In this document: positions 1-6,861 of the stretch, piece by piece | Numbering within the stretch: the first letter of the stretch is position 1 | Layout of the letters: each line of letters opens with the position of its first letter | Assembly (NCBI GenBank): GCA_030617485.1 | Contig: JAUWVK010000063.1 | Coordinates: forward strand, 1-8,126 | Direction: 5' to 3' | Length of the DNA: 8,126 nt | DNA from: Gammaproteobacteria bacterium | GTDB taxonomy: Bacteria; Pseudomonadota; Gammaproteobacteria; SZUA-152 | The notes under the pieces: generated by a model | What the model was told of the DNA's origin: nothing | Database searches by the model: none | Seen by the model: only the letters and a program-made list of their open reading frames with translations | Position numbers and translations under genes: made by a program

Positions 1-32
1 CTTTATTTTAAGACAAGCAAGGAAAACCGAAC

Positions 33-527
33 ATGATTCGTATGACAACCACATTAGGCAACATTGATATCGAGCTTGATTTTGACAAAGCTCCTAAAAG
101 TGCAGCCAACTTTGAACAGTATGTGAAAGATGGCCACTTTGACGGCACCATATTTCATCGCGTAATCGACAATTTTATGATTCAGGGTGGCGGTATGCTG
201 CCAGATATGTCCCAAAAAGAAACTCGTGCACCCATTGAAAATGAAGCCAACAACGGCTTAAAAAATGTTATTGGCACACTTTGCATGGCACGCACGAATG
301 ATCCACATTCAGCCACGTCGCAATTTTTCATCAACGTTGCAGATAACGCCTTCCTGGATCACACATCACCCACAACGCAAGGTTGGGGTTATTGTGTATT
401 TGGAAAAGTGGCTGACGGTTTGGATGTCGTTAATAAAATTAAGGGCAAACCAACTACATCACGCGCCGGTCACTCAGACGTACCTGCAGAAGATATCGTT
501 ATTGAAAAAGCAGAAGTTATTGAATAA
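33..527 (+). CDS. ppiB: Peptidyl-prolyl cis-trans isomerase, cyclophilin type (PpiB-like)
   Basis: A 164-residue cyclophilin that isomerises the peptide bond before proline during protein folding. There is no signal peptide, so it should be the cytoplasmic form. The catalytic block [14 protein letters not shown] lies at residues 41-54, with R43, F48 and Q51 in the positions expected for the active site. Later family motifs are also present: [16 protein letters not shown], and GYCVFGKV near residues 120-128. The length is normal for bacterial PpiB. The ATG at 33 is preceded by AAGGA at 19-23, nine bases away. The second Met (codon 4) is possible but fits the ribosome site less well. lpxH follows on the same strand after 93 bases, the gene order known in E. 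coli. Family assignment is secure; the B paralogue name rests on the cytoplasmic form and the neighbour. Confidence 0.94.
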   Translation: MIRMTTTLGNIDIELDFDKAPKSAANFEQYVKDGHFDGTIFHRVIDNFMIQGGGMLPDMSQKETRAPIENEANNGLKNVIGTLCMARTNDPHSATSQFFINVADNAFLDHTSPTTQGWGYCVFGKVADGLDVVNKIKGKPTTSRAGHSDVPAEDIVIEKAEVIE

Positions 528-590
528 CACTTTTTATTTATATGCTGCTGCTTCAATTTTGTCTTTAATTATTTCTTTAGCCATATAAAA

Positions 591-617
591 ATGCTGCAAC
601 TTTCCCCGAGAACCTAA
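591..617 (+). other. Possible 8-codon leader ORF ahead of lpxH
   Basis: ATG at 591 opens a frame encoding MLQLSPRT that ends at TAA 615-617. It is in the same frame as lpxH, whose TTG start follows three bases after the stop. No Shine-Dalgarno sequence precedes the ATG. A TATAAA at 584-589 could be a -10 box, and if used it would start transcription downstream of this ATG. The close spacing would allow terminating ribosomes to restart at the TTG, but the little frame could equally be chance. Confidence 0.2.
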
Positions 618-662
618 GTCTTGTTTACCTACTTTATCTCAGACTTACACCTCTCGGGGGAA
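601..662 (+). promoter_or_regulatory. Potential hairpin enclosing the lpxH start codon
   Basis: Bases 601-611 can pair with 652-662: eight perfect pairs (CCCCGAGA with TCTCGGGG) extended by one G-T wobble and two A-T pairs. Inside this, 615-621 (TAAGTCT) pairs perfectly with 641-647 (AGACTTA). The two stems are separated by a 3/4-base internal loop, and the apical loop is 622-640. The first T of the TTG start (621) is the last paired base of the inner stem, and the outer stem covers the place where a ribosome binding site would lie. No T-run follows, so it is not a terminator. Translational control (thermometer-like or coupling-dependent) is inference. The 3' arm encodes conserved LpxH residues (DLHLS), so part of the sequence is constrained by the protein. 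Confidence 0.4.
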
Positions 663-1340
663 CGCCCGGGAATTATCAAACTATTCCACGAGTTTCTCCG
701 CAATCAGGCCTCTCAATCTAAAGCACTCTATATTCTTGGTGATTTATTTGAAGCGTGGATTGGTGATGATGCCATACCCTCAGAAATGAAATCGGTTATC
801 ACTGACCTAAGCACCTTAACGACGGGCGGCGTTCCTGTCTTCATCATGGCAGGCAATCGTGATTTTCTAATGGGTGTAGAGTTCGAGAAATTATCAGGCT
901 GCACGTTGTTAAACGACCCTACAATAATCGATCTTTATGGCACATCTACCTTGCTCATGCATGGCGACACTCTATGTACCGACGATGTGGATTACCAGGA
1001 ATTCCGTTCGCAGGTGCGCAACCCAGCCTGGCAATCAGATTTTCTATCCAAACCGATTGAAGAACGACTTGCTATAAGTAAACATGCGCGCCAGGAAAGC
1101 ACAAAACGTACTAAAGAAAAGTCAGAAGACATTATGGATGTTAATCCACAAGCCGTTGAAGAAACATTTCGCCAACATGAGGCATTACAAATTATTCACG
1201 GCCACACACATCGGCCGGCCATTCACAAACTTGTTATCGACAACAAACCCGTAAAACGAATTGTATTAGGTGACTGGTACAGTCAGGCAAGCGTATTAAA
1301 AGTTAATGCGAATGGGTACGAACTAACCCCTTCCCCTTAG
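621..1340 (+). CDS. lpxH: UDP-2,3-diacylglucosamine hydrolase LpxH
   Basis: Calcineurin-like metallophosphoesterase of 239 residues that cleaves UDP-2,3-diacylglucosamine to lipid X and UMP. This is the fourth step of lipid A synthesis, on the cytoplasmic face of the inner membrane. Metal-site residues are all visible: D8 and H10 (SDLHLS), D41 (GDLFEAWIGDD), N79 (GNRDF), H114 (MHGD), H195 and H197 (HGHTHRP). As I recall, this numbering matches E. coli LpxH exactly, which supports the TTG at 621 as the start. An in-frame TAA at 615-617 rules out anything further upstream. No good Shine-Dalgarno sequence precedes the TTG, and the region can fold into a long hairpin, so initiation may be weak or controlled. 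The gene meets the lipoprotein gene tail-to-tail with 39 bases between them and no clear terminator. Confidence 0.95.
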   Translation: MFTYFISDLHLSGERPGIIKLFHEFLRNQASQSKALYILGDLFEAWIGDDAIPSEMKSVITDLSTLTTGGVPVFIMAGNRDFLMGVEFEKLSGCTLLNDPTIIDLYGTSTLLMHGDTLCTDDVDYQEFRSQVRNPAWQSDFLSKPIEERLAISKHARQESTKRTKEKSEDIMDVNPQAVEETFRQHEALQIIHGHTHRPAIHKLVIDNKPVKRIVLGDWYSQASVLKVNANGYELTPSP

Positions 1341-1379
1341 ACCAAACCAACTTACACCCAGACCTTTCTACAAAATTCA

Positions 1380-2168
1380 TTAACGCCCGCCAAGCTGTGG
1401 CGCATCTGACATGGTGTACTGCTCATAATCTTTGGGTAATTCAAAAGTACTATCTGGAGCAGCAAGATTCTCACGGTAGTCTTTCAGGAATCGCTGATAA
1501 CCTTTGGTATTCCATTCACGTATAGGCAAACCGTGATTCATGTGTTTGGTGGCATAAAATACATTTACCGCCATATCACAGGCATCCATTATTTCTCTTG
1601 GCATATTGTTAACTGTGCTGGCATGTTCATTAGCTAATACCTGTCTGAATTCACGTAACGCTGACACCACGTCCGGCATAAAATCCCCACCCAGAACAAC
1701 TGCATCATAACAACGCTTTCCATTTGCCAGGTATTGATAATGTGTTGCCTGACGCCCATCTACTTTTGGTATAGCGCTTGATGGCTGAGACTTTTCTTCG
1801 TAGTTAATTTCTATAGCCGGTTTAACGTTATGGGGTCTGTCACGAATAACGAGTATCGTTTTCTCATCCCGGGTAACATTATAAATTGTGCGCTCAGCTC
1901 GGTTAAATAACATAAAATCTGCCGGTGAAAGGCTGTCGGACATGTGTATGTATTCAGAATTTACGAATATACGAGTAGTGAATGGCGTTGAACCGGCTTC
2001 TCGTTCAGAAAATATTAACAAGGTACCCATGTTTTTTTTATTCTCAGAAGAAAATTGTGAATCTTTTCCACCAGCAGCATCTCCTCCCGTTGCACAAGCG
2101 CCCAACCAAAGCAACACGCCTAAAGCAAATACCATATAAATTAATTTTTTGTTAAATCTATTGATCAT
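1380..2168 (-). CDS. Outer-membrane-type lipoprotein of unknown function
   Basis: 262 residues. The N-terminus has basic residues, a hydrophobic stretch (about 9-22) and the lipobox LGAC with C25 as the lipidated cysteine. Alanine at +2 favours sorting to the outer membrane. A Gly/Ser-rich tether (about 27-45) leads to a body with strand-rich segments such as ADFMLFNRAERTIYNV and KTILVIRD, then a helical C-terminal half. The DFMLFNRAERTIY stretch loosely recalls periplasmic domains of the DUF4412 type, but this is only an impression and I do not recognise the family. Its ATG overlaps the stop of the DUF455 gene by one base (TAATG). An AAGGA lying inside the end of that gene sits eight bases before the ATG, so translation is probably coupled. 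Two cysteines in the body (in KRCYD and DACDM) could form a disulfide in the periplasm. Confidence 0.8.
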   Translation of the reverse strand: MINRFNKKLIYMVFALGVLLWLGACATGGDAAGGKDSQFSSENKKNMGTLLIFSEREAGSTPFTTRIFVNSEYIHMSDSLSPADFMLFNRAERTIYNVTRDEKTILVIRDRPHNVKPAIEINYEEKSQPSSAIPKVDGRQATHYQYLANGKRCYDAVVLGGDFMPDVVSALREFRQVLANEHASTVNNMPREIMDACDMAVNVFYATKHMNHGLPIREWNTKGYQRFLKDYRENLAAPDSTFELPKDYEQYTMSDAPQLGGR

Positions 2169-2971
2169 TAACCAATTCCTTCAAGATAATTAAGTTCTGC
2201 TTCTGTAAACCCTGCCGCCAGCCTGGCACTACGATGCAAAGGGCCCTTCCCTATACTGCTTCCACCTTTTACATATTCCTCTAACAGACACTGAAATGTC
2301 GATTCGGGTTCCATGTTTCGTTGCTCGCATAAGTATCGAAACCAGCGAGAACCAACTTCCACATGACCGATCTCGTCTCGGAAGATAATCTCCAGAATAT
2401 CTACGGCTGCATGATCGCCAAAATCACGCAATTTTTTCATGATTCCCGGTGTCACATCCAGACCACGCGCCTCCAATACACGAGGCACCAGCGCCATGCG
2501 CACCAGAGGATCGTGCGCCGTTTTCACCGCCATTTCCCAGAGGCCGTTATGGGCATCAAAGTCGCCATATTCAAAACCCAGGGTATTGAGGTGATCCCGC
2601 ACCAACTGAAAATGATACGCCTCCTCATCCGCCACCTGCACCCAGTCATGATAAAACTGCTCGGGCATGTCCCGAAAACGGTACACGGCATCCCAGGCCA
2701 GATTAATGGCATTGAACTCAATGTGAGCGATAGAATGAATGAGCGCCGCATGACCTTCAGGAGTATGCAAACTCCGTCGAGGTAATTCACGAGGAGTGAC
2801 AAGGCAAGGTCTATCTGGACGCCCTGGCTCAGCGATAGTCTCCGCCTGCCCTTCGGACTTCAGCGAAATATCTCCCTCCTGCCATTGTTGCGCCGTTGAC
2901 CTTGAGGCCTTTACTTTCTTTTCAGGATCACGAAGCAGTAAGCATTCCTGGGCTTTTTCAAACAGATTCAT
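2168..2971 (-). CDS. DUF455 ferritin-like (putative diiron) protein
   Basis: 267 residues resembling the DUF455 family, which has a ferritin-like four-helix fold. Residues placed as carboxylate-bridged diiron ligands can be seen: E85 in SIAHIEFNAINLAWD, E117 and H120 in ADEEAYHFQLV, E167 in VLEARGLDV, and E200 with H203 in FRDEIGHVEVG. The LEARGLDVTPG stretch and a conserved-looking C-terminal segment around KGPLHRSARLAAGF are typical as I remember the family. No signal peptide is seen, so it is probably cytoplasmic. Its activity is unknown. It lies 75 bases downstream of amrS on the same strand and is coupled to the lipoprotein gene that follows. No strong Shine-Dalgarno sequence precedes the ATG. 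Family call fairly sure; metal binding inferred. Confidence 0.88.
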   Translation of the reverse strand: MNLFEKAQECLLLRDPEKKVKASRSTAQQWQEGDISLKSEGQAETIAEPGRPDRPCLVTPRELPRRSLHTPEGHAALIHSIAHIEFNAINLAWDAVYRFRDMPEQFYHDWVQVADEEAYHFQLVRDHLNTLGFEYGDFDAHNGLWEMAVKTAHDPLVRMALVPRVLEARGLDVTPGIMKKLRDFGDHAAVDILEIIFRDEIGHVEVGSRWFRYLCEQRNMEPESTFQCLLEEYVKGGSSIGKGPLHRSARLAAGFTEAELNYLEGIG

Positions 2972-3046
2972 ATGATTTAATAAATAAGAGGACTTCTAAG
3001 GCTATTTTTTAATGTAGTTTTAAATTTAACACTATTTTACCTGCTT

Positions 3047-4165
3047 TTATTCATCCATTACATAATCACTCAACCGCACCGGCATACGTCGCGCTCCCCA
3101 CTCCCCGGGAAGACCATCAAATACTCCCGCACACTGGGTGCCGCATTTAGCACAGTGGCCATCGTCGGTTAAATTCCAATCGGATAACACATACCAGTCA
3201 CGCCCTATCAGCGTAGTACCACATTCATGGCAATAAGTGCTGTCCCCGGCCTTGTCATGCACGTTTCCAGTGTAGGCATAACGTACGCCATTTTTAATGG
3301 CAATATCACGAGCACGGGTGAGTGTTTCTGGTGGTGTTGAAGGTACATCCATCATTTTCCATTCCGGGTGGAAAGCTGTGAAATGCATGGGCACATCAGG
3401 ACCCAGTTCCTTTACTACCCATCGTGTCATTTCATCGATTTCTTCTGCTGAATCATTTTTTCCAGGGATCAGTAAGGTGGTGGTCTCTATCCACACATCG
3501 GTTTCGTGCTTGAGATAACGCAAAGTATCCAGCACCGGCTGTAAATGACTGCCCGTAATCTTGCGATAAAATTCCTCGGTAAAAGCTTTGAGGTCCACGT
3601 TGGCGGCATCCATGTCCTGAAAAAATTCCTTACGTGGTTCTTCACAAATATAGCCCGCTGTTACGGCCACATTTTTGATGCCCAGCTTGCGACACTCTTT
3701 CGCCACATCGACAGCATATTCGAGAAAAATCACCGGATCGTTGTACGTGTACGCCACGCTACTGCAACCAAGTTCTTTAGCTGCGCGCGCGAGCGTTTTC
3801 GGTGCCGCACTATCTGCAAGTGTGTCCATCTCACGGGATTTACTCATGTCCCAGTTCTGGCAAAACTTGCAGGCGAGATTACAGCCAGCAGTACCAAACG
3901 ACAGCACTGATGTTCCCGGTAAAAAATGATTAAGAGGTTTTTTCTCGATGGGATCCACACAAAAACCACTGGATCGACCATAGGTGGTCAGCACAATTTC
4001 ATCCCCCTGCCGAGCCCGCACAAAACAAAGACCTTGCTGGTCTTCGTGCAGTTTGCAAAAACGTGGACAAAGATCACATTGCAGCCGGCCATCGTCCAAA
4101 CGATGCCAGTAGCGAGCTGTTACCACCGTTGGTGACTTCTGCGACGACTGTTGCGCTGATGTCAT
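3047..4165 (-). CDS. amrS: AmmeMemoRadiSam system radical SAM enzyme
   Basis: 372-residue radical SAM protein related to pyruvate formate-lyase activating enzymes. The CxxxCxxC cluster motif is C95, C99 and C102 (GCNLACKFCQNWD), which should hold a [4Fe-4S] cluster that cleaves S-adenosylmethionine. An N-terminal cysteine group (C30, C33, C37, C47, with C69) and a C-terminal zinc-ribbon-like set (C312, C315, C338, C341, plus C345) mark the AmmeMemoRadiSam subtype rather than a plain activase. The middle carries barrel motifs such as SVAYTYNDPVIFLEYA and NVAVTAGYI. The ATG is preceded by AGGGAGG with five bases of spacing, a strong ribosome site. It diverges from amrB/amrA, completing the trio. 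The substrate is unknown; modification of a partner protein or small molecule is only a suggestion from its relatives. Confidence 0.94.
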   Translation of the reverse strand: MTSAQQSSQKSPTVVTARYWHRLDDGRLQCDLCPRFCKLHEDQQGLCFVRARQGDEIVLTTYGRSSGFCVDPIEKKPLNHFLPGTSVLSFGTAGCNLACKFCQNWDMSKSREMDTLADSAAPKTLARAAKELGCSSVAYTYNDPVIFLEYAVDVAKECRKLGIKNVAVTAGYICEEPRKEFFQDMDAANVDLKAFTEEFYRKITGSHLQPVLDTLRYLKHETDVWIETTTLLIPGKNDSAEEIDEMTRWVVKELGPDVPMHFTAFHPEWKMMDVPSTPPETLTRARDIAIKNGVRYAYTGNVHDKAGDSTYCHECGTTLIGRDWYVLSDWNLTDDGHCAKCGTQCAGVFDGLPGEWGARRMPVRLSDYVMDE

Positions 4166-4203
4166 TTTAGCCTCCCTTTATTACGCGACCATCCCGTGAC
4201 GTT

Positions 4204-4231
4204 CTATACTCTTTCTATATCGTTAGTATAG
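4204..4231. promoter_or_regulatory. Inverted repeat in the amrS/amrB divergent promoter gap
   Basis: CTATACT (4204-4210) and AGTATAG (4225-4231) form a perfect 7-bp inverted repeat with a 14-base spacer, so the arm centres are 21 bp or about two helical turns apart. It lies in the middle of the 85-nt gap between the two divergent starts. Each arm also reads as a -10-like box (TATACT at 4205-4210 or TATAGT at 4227-4232 on the + strand, TATACT at 4230-4225 on the - strand). No convincing -35 boxes are seen. It may be a dimer operator, back-to-back -10 boxes, or chance in A+T-rich DNA. Confidence 0.3.
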
Positions 4232-4250
4232 TTAATGGGGATTGAATAAC

Positions 4251-5081
4251 ATGGCTACAACCCGTGCGACAAACAAAACAACGACTCGACCACCCGCCGT
4301 TGCCGGCATGTTTTATCCCGCCGATCCGCAGAAATTGCATGATATGACGACTCAATACCTGAACCATGCGGCCAATCCTGATGGTAGTTTCAATAACAAT
4401 AACAGCATCCCCAAGGCCATCATTGTCCCCCATGCGGGTTACATCTATTCCGGCCCGATAGCCGCCAGCGCGTACGCCCGGCTGTTGCCCGTCCACGACC
4501 GTATCAAACGTGTGGTGCTACTGGGCCCATCCCACCGAGTACCTCTTTTTGGCCTTGCGATTAGTAGTGCAGATCAGTTCGACACACCCCTGGGGCCAGT
4601 AAAACTCGACCGAGAAGCCATCGACACCATTGCCGATTTACCCCAGGTTCATCGCCTGGATGAAGCCCATAGCATGGAGCATAGCCTTGAGGTTCACCTG
4701 CCCTTTTTGCTTGAAGTGCTGGATGACTTCCAGCTGGTGCCGCTAGTGGTGGGTGATGCACGACCAGCCGAGGTATCTGAAGTGCTGGAACGTTTGTGGG
4801 GTGGGCCGGAAACACTCATTGTCATCAGTTCAGACCTCAGTCACTACCACGATTACGCCACGGCCCAACGTATGGACAACGCCACATCGAAAGCGATAGA
4901 AAAACTACAGCTGGAAGATATTCACTCCGAAAATGCCTGCGGCTGTGTCCCTGTTTCAGGACTACTGCATCTCGCCCGAAAAATGGGCCTGCAGGCTGAG
5001 ACCATAGACCTGCGAAATTCAGGCGATACCGCAGGCTCCAAAGATAGCGTCGTGGGATATGGAGCCTATGTCTTCCACTAA
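4251..5081 (+). CDS. amrB: AmmeMemoRadiSam system protein B (Memo family)
   Basis: 276-residue Memo-family protein, with a fold related to extradiol dioxygenases of the LigB type. From the ATG at 4251 the family landmarks are PPAVAGMFYPAD (about 14-25), PHAGYIYSG (60-68), GPSHRVP (92-98), HSMEHSLEVHLPFL (140-153), SSDLSHYHDY (193-202) and ACGCVPV (229-235). H61, H95 and C230 are the likely counterparts of the metal ligands reported in human MEMO1; I placed them from memory. The start is chosen at ATG 4251 because GGGG at 4237-4240 sits ten bases before it. The in-frame TTG at 4242 would leave only one base of spacing. The 3' end overlaps amrA. The biochemical role of bacterial members is unsettled; the fixed association with AMMECR1 and radical SAM partners suggests one pathway. 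Confidence 0.94.
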   Translation: MATTRATNKTTTRPPAVAGMFYPADPQKLHDMTTQYLNHAANPDGSFNNNNSIPKAIIVPHAGYIYSGPIAASAYARLLPVHDRIKRVVLLGPSHRVPLFGLAISSADQFDTPLGPVKLDREAIDTIADLPQVHRLDEAHSMEHSLEVHLPFLLEVLDDFQLVPLVVGDARPAEVSEVLERLWGGPETLIVISSDLSHYHDYATAQRMDNATSKAIEKLQLEDIHSENACGCVPVSGLLHLARKMGLQAETIDLRNSGDTAGSKDSVVGYGAYVFH

Positions 5082-5664
5082 TATTTTTACAGATGAGGAT
5101 GCATCAGGCACCGGCCTGTGCGAGGAAGAGCACATCTTGCTACGACAAATAGCGTTTGAGGCTGTCGATTATGGACTCAAGCACGGAAAACATTTACCGG
5201 TAGAGACTTCACGTTATCCGAGCCCGCTGCAAAATCCAGGGGCCAGTTTCGTTACTTTAAAAATAGCTGGACAACTTCGTGGTTGTATTGGTTCGCTGGA
5301 AGCTTACCAACCACTGATCAATGATGTCGCGCACAATGCGTACGCCGCAGCTTTTTCGGACCCCCGTTTCCAGCCTGTATCAAACGATGAGCTGGGAAAC
5401 CTGGAATTCCACATTTCGGTACTCACCCCAGCCGTTGCCATGAGTTTTGATTCTGAAGAAGATCTATTGAAACAAATTCGACCGGGTATTGATGGGCTGG
5501 TGCTTGAAGATGGACAACATCGGGGAACCTTTCTACCCGCTGTATGGGAATCTCTTCCGGATGCCGATAGTTTTTTACGGCACCTCAAACAAAAGGCAGG
5601 ATTACCGCAAGATTACTGGTCTGAGAGTATTAAAGTTTCGCGCTATACCACTGAATCTTTTTAA
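5059..5664 (+). CDS. amrA: AmmeMemoRadiSam system protein A (AMMECR1 domain)
   Basis: 201-residue single-domain AMMECR1 protein. The hallmark LRGCIG is at residues 73-78, followed by the family block DVAHNAYAAAFSDPRF. The later motifs LEFHISVLTP, the RGTFLPAVWESLP stretch with FLRHLKQKAGL, and the C-terminal KVSRY all fit. It begins inside amrB in another frame: the overlap is 23 bases from ATG 5059 or 14 bases from the alternative ATG at 5068. The purine-rich GTGGGA at 5052-5057 is well placed only for the second, so the true start may be 5068. The overlap implies translational coupling with amrB. The domain's activity is unknown; the invariant-type cysteine C76 in LRGCIG suggests a catalytic or binding role, by inference. 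Confidence 0.93.
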   Translation: MEPMSSTNIFTDEDASGTGLCEEEHILLRQIAFEAVDYGLKHGKHLPVETSRYPSPLQNPGASFVTLKIAGQLRGCIGSLEAYQPLINDVAHNAYAAAFSDPRFQPVSNDELGNLEFHISVLTPAVAMSFDSEEDLLKQIRPGIDGLVLEDGQHRGTFLPAVWESLPDADSFLRHLKQKAGLPQDYWSESIKVSRYTTESF

Positions 5665-5721
5665 CTACTTTTTACAACTATTTTTTATAATTACAGTAGT
5701 GACTCACCATTCTCGTTGGCA

Positions 5722-6696
5722 TTAGTTGCAATTCCCTATGGATCCAACCGCACATATTTTGCCGTCAATCCAGGTGGCCTTATCCAGCCTGGCATCGGCA
5801 ATCTTGGCAAAGGTTATGGTAGCCCCTTTTAAATCGGCGTTGCTCAAATCTGCACCCGTTAAATCCGCACCGGTTAAATCTGCGCCCTGAAAAATAGCGT
5901 AGGCCAGATTTGCGCCATTAAGATTCGCGGCCGACAAATCAGCATTTCGGAGATTAGCACCCACTAACGCTGCCTGACCCATTTGAGTTCCAGACAAGTT
6001 GGCCCCAACCATGTTGGTGTATGCCAAATCCGCCCCACCGAGCTGACTACCCCGGAAATCACTACCAGCCAGTTTTGCGTTGCGCATGCGGGCGCCCCGT
6101 AAATCCGTATTCACCAGACGCACACCTTCCATCGAACAATTACTCCAGTTAACCCATGGCTGTGCCGGCGCATTACAATCTGCAAAGTCCAATTTTTGCC
6201 AGGGCTGGTAATACCAGGCACCACCGATCAAGCCCGCAAGCACCAGTGTTGCAAACACGCCCCTAAAAAAATGATGATCCTTATTTTGCTTTGCGGATTC
6301 TGCAATGGCCGTTTTAATTTCACGATGGCGGATTAGCTGTTCTTCTTCTTTTTTGCGGCGGTCATTGTCATCTCGTTGGCGTCGTTCCTCCACTGGATGC
6401 TCTGAATCGCTCTCACCATTACCCTCACCACGACGGTTGCGGGAGCTTCTCTCATCCTCACGCATGCGTGCGATCATCAGACGTTCTCGCGCAGCCGGAT
6501 CATCCTGATTGCCCTGGAGCTCTTCAGGTAAAAGTACAGGCACATCGGAAACCTTCTGCCAGTCGTGCTGGTTACTACTCAGCTCATCCGTTTCTCTGAT
6601 ACGTCCTAACAGGATAAATCGAGAAATCTGTGGAGCCGGAAAAGGGCCACGGACTTCATTTCCCCGTCGTGTGTACCAGAGTTGCTTACTCTGCAT
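5722..6696 (-). CDS. Membrane-anchored pentapeptide-repeat protein with GYF_2-like N-terminus
   Basis: 324 residues in four parts. Residues 5-57 (LWYTRRGNEVRGPF, then ISRFILLGRI and DWQKVSDV) resemble the GYF_2 domain, a small probable protein-binding module. Residues 58-142 are a very charged, Arg/Glu-rich, probably helical linker. Residues 146-163 form one transmembrane helix. From 189 to 313 run about 25 consecutive pentapeptides of the A(D/N)LxG type, expected to form a right-handed quadrilateral beta-helix. The tail WIDGKICAVGSIGNC closes the stack. Basic residues before the helix put the N-terminus in the cytoplasm and the repeats in the periplasm. There C174, C187, C316 and C323 could form disulfides at each end of the solenoid. 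AAAGGA lies nine bases before the ATG. It converges on amrA with a 57-base gap and stands alone. Function unknown. Confidence 0.87.
   Translation of the reverse strand: MQSKQLWYTRRGNEVRGPFPAPQISRFILLGRIRETDELSSNQHDWQKVSDVPVLLPEELQGNQDDPAARERLMIARMREDERSSRNRRGEGNGESDSEHPVEERRQRDDNDRRKKEEEQLIRHREIKTAIAESAKQNKDHHFFRGVFATLVLAGLIGGAWYYQPWQKLDFADCNAPAQPWVNWSNCSMEGVRLVNTDLRGARMRNAKLAGSDFRGSQLGGADLAYTNMVGANLSGTQMGQAALVGANLRNADLSAANLNGANLAYAIFQGADLTGADLTGADLSNADLKGATITFAKIADARLDKATWIDGKICAVGSIGNCN
5758..6132 (-). repeat. 15-bp degenerate repeats coding for pentapeptides
   Basis: About 25 units of 15 bases encode the pentapeptide stack. Most units have diverged. The pair at 5848-5862 and 5863-5877, both coding LTGAD, still match at 13 of 15 bases, suggesting relatively recent unit duplication. 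The periodicity is explained by the protein and is not an independent element. Confidence 0.8.
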
Positions 6697-6861
6697 TCGA
6701 TATTTTCCTTTAATCCTGGGCTAGTCAGACCAACGATAATCGTAAAAGCTGATGCTCAAAGTTTCCCTCGCCGGCCCATCTATCCCATCTCAATATGGTT
6801 AATTAGTCTATCCCTTATAACAGCGACAATATGTGGGTTTTTTTTAGTCTGAATCAGAAGA
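6697..6861. other. Gene-free 5' flank of the pentapeptide gene
   Basis: No open frame of note. The - strand promoter of the pentapeptide gene should lie here, but no convincing -35/-10 pair is seen. ACGATAATCGT at 6733-6743 is an 11-base perfect palindrome about a central A, a possible operator half or full site. TCTATCCC occurs twice (6779-6786 and 6807-6814). TATAAC at 6816-6821 is a possible + strand -10 box for the structured element that follows, without a good -35. All are weak. Confidence 0.25.

Noticed and set aside
265..588. 107-codon frame overlapping the end of ppiB
   Set aside because: It is an out-of-frame shadow of ppiB continuing into A+T-rich non-coding DNA, without a ribosome site or protein-like motifs.
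1341..1379. Bidirectional terminator between lpxH and the lipoprotein gene
   Set aside because: No stable inverted repeat with a T-run was found in the 39-base gap.
2363..2785. 140-codon open frame on the + strand inside the DUF455 gene
   Set aside because: It is antisense to a well-supported gene, its translation is His/Arg/Ile-rich without family motifs, and it has no ribosome site.
4242..4250. TTG at 4242 as start of amrB, giving three extra residues
   Set aside because: GGGG at 4237-4240 leaves only one base of spacing to the TTG, but ten to the ATG at 4251, and family similarity begins well after both.
5664..5700. ACTACT/AGTAGT as a terminator between amrA and the pentapeptide gene
   Set aside because: Only six pairs around a 25-base A+T-rich loop, and no T-run after the second arm on either strand.
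5758..6132. Tandem repeats suggesting a CRISPR or satellite array
   Set aside because: Unit length is exactly 15 bases, without spacers, and encodes pentapeptides in frame throughout.
6779..6814. Direct repeat TCTATCCC as paired regulator sites
   Set aside because: Two 8-base copies 28 bp apart are not in helical phase, and no promoter boxes place them meaningfully.
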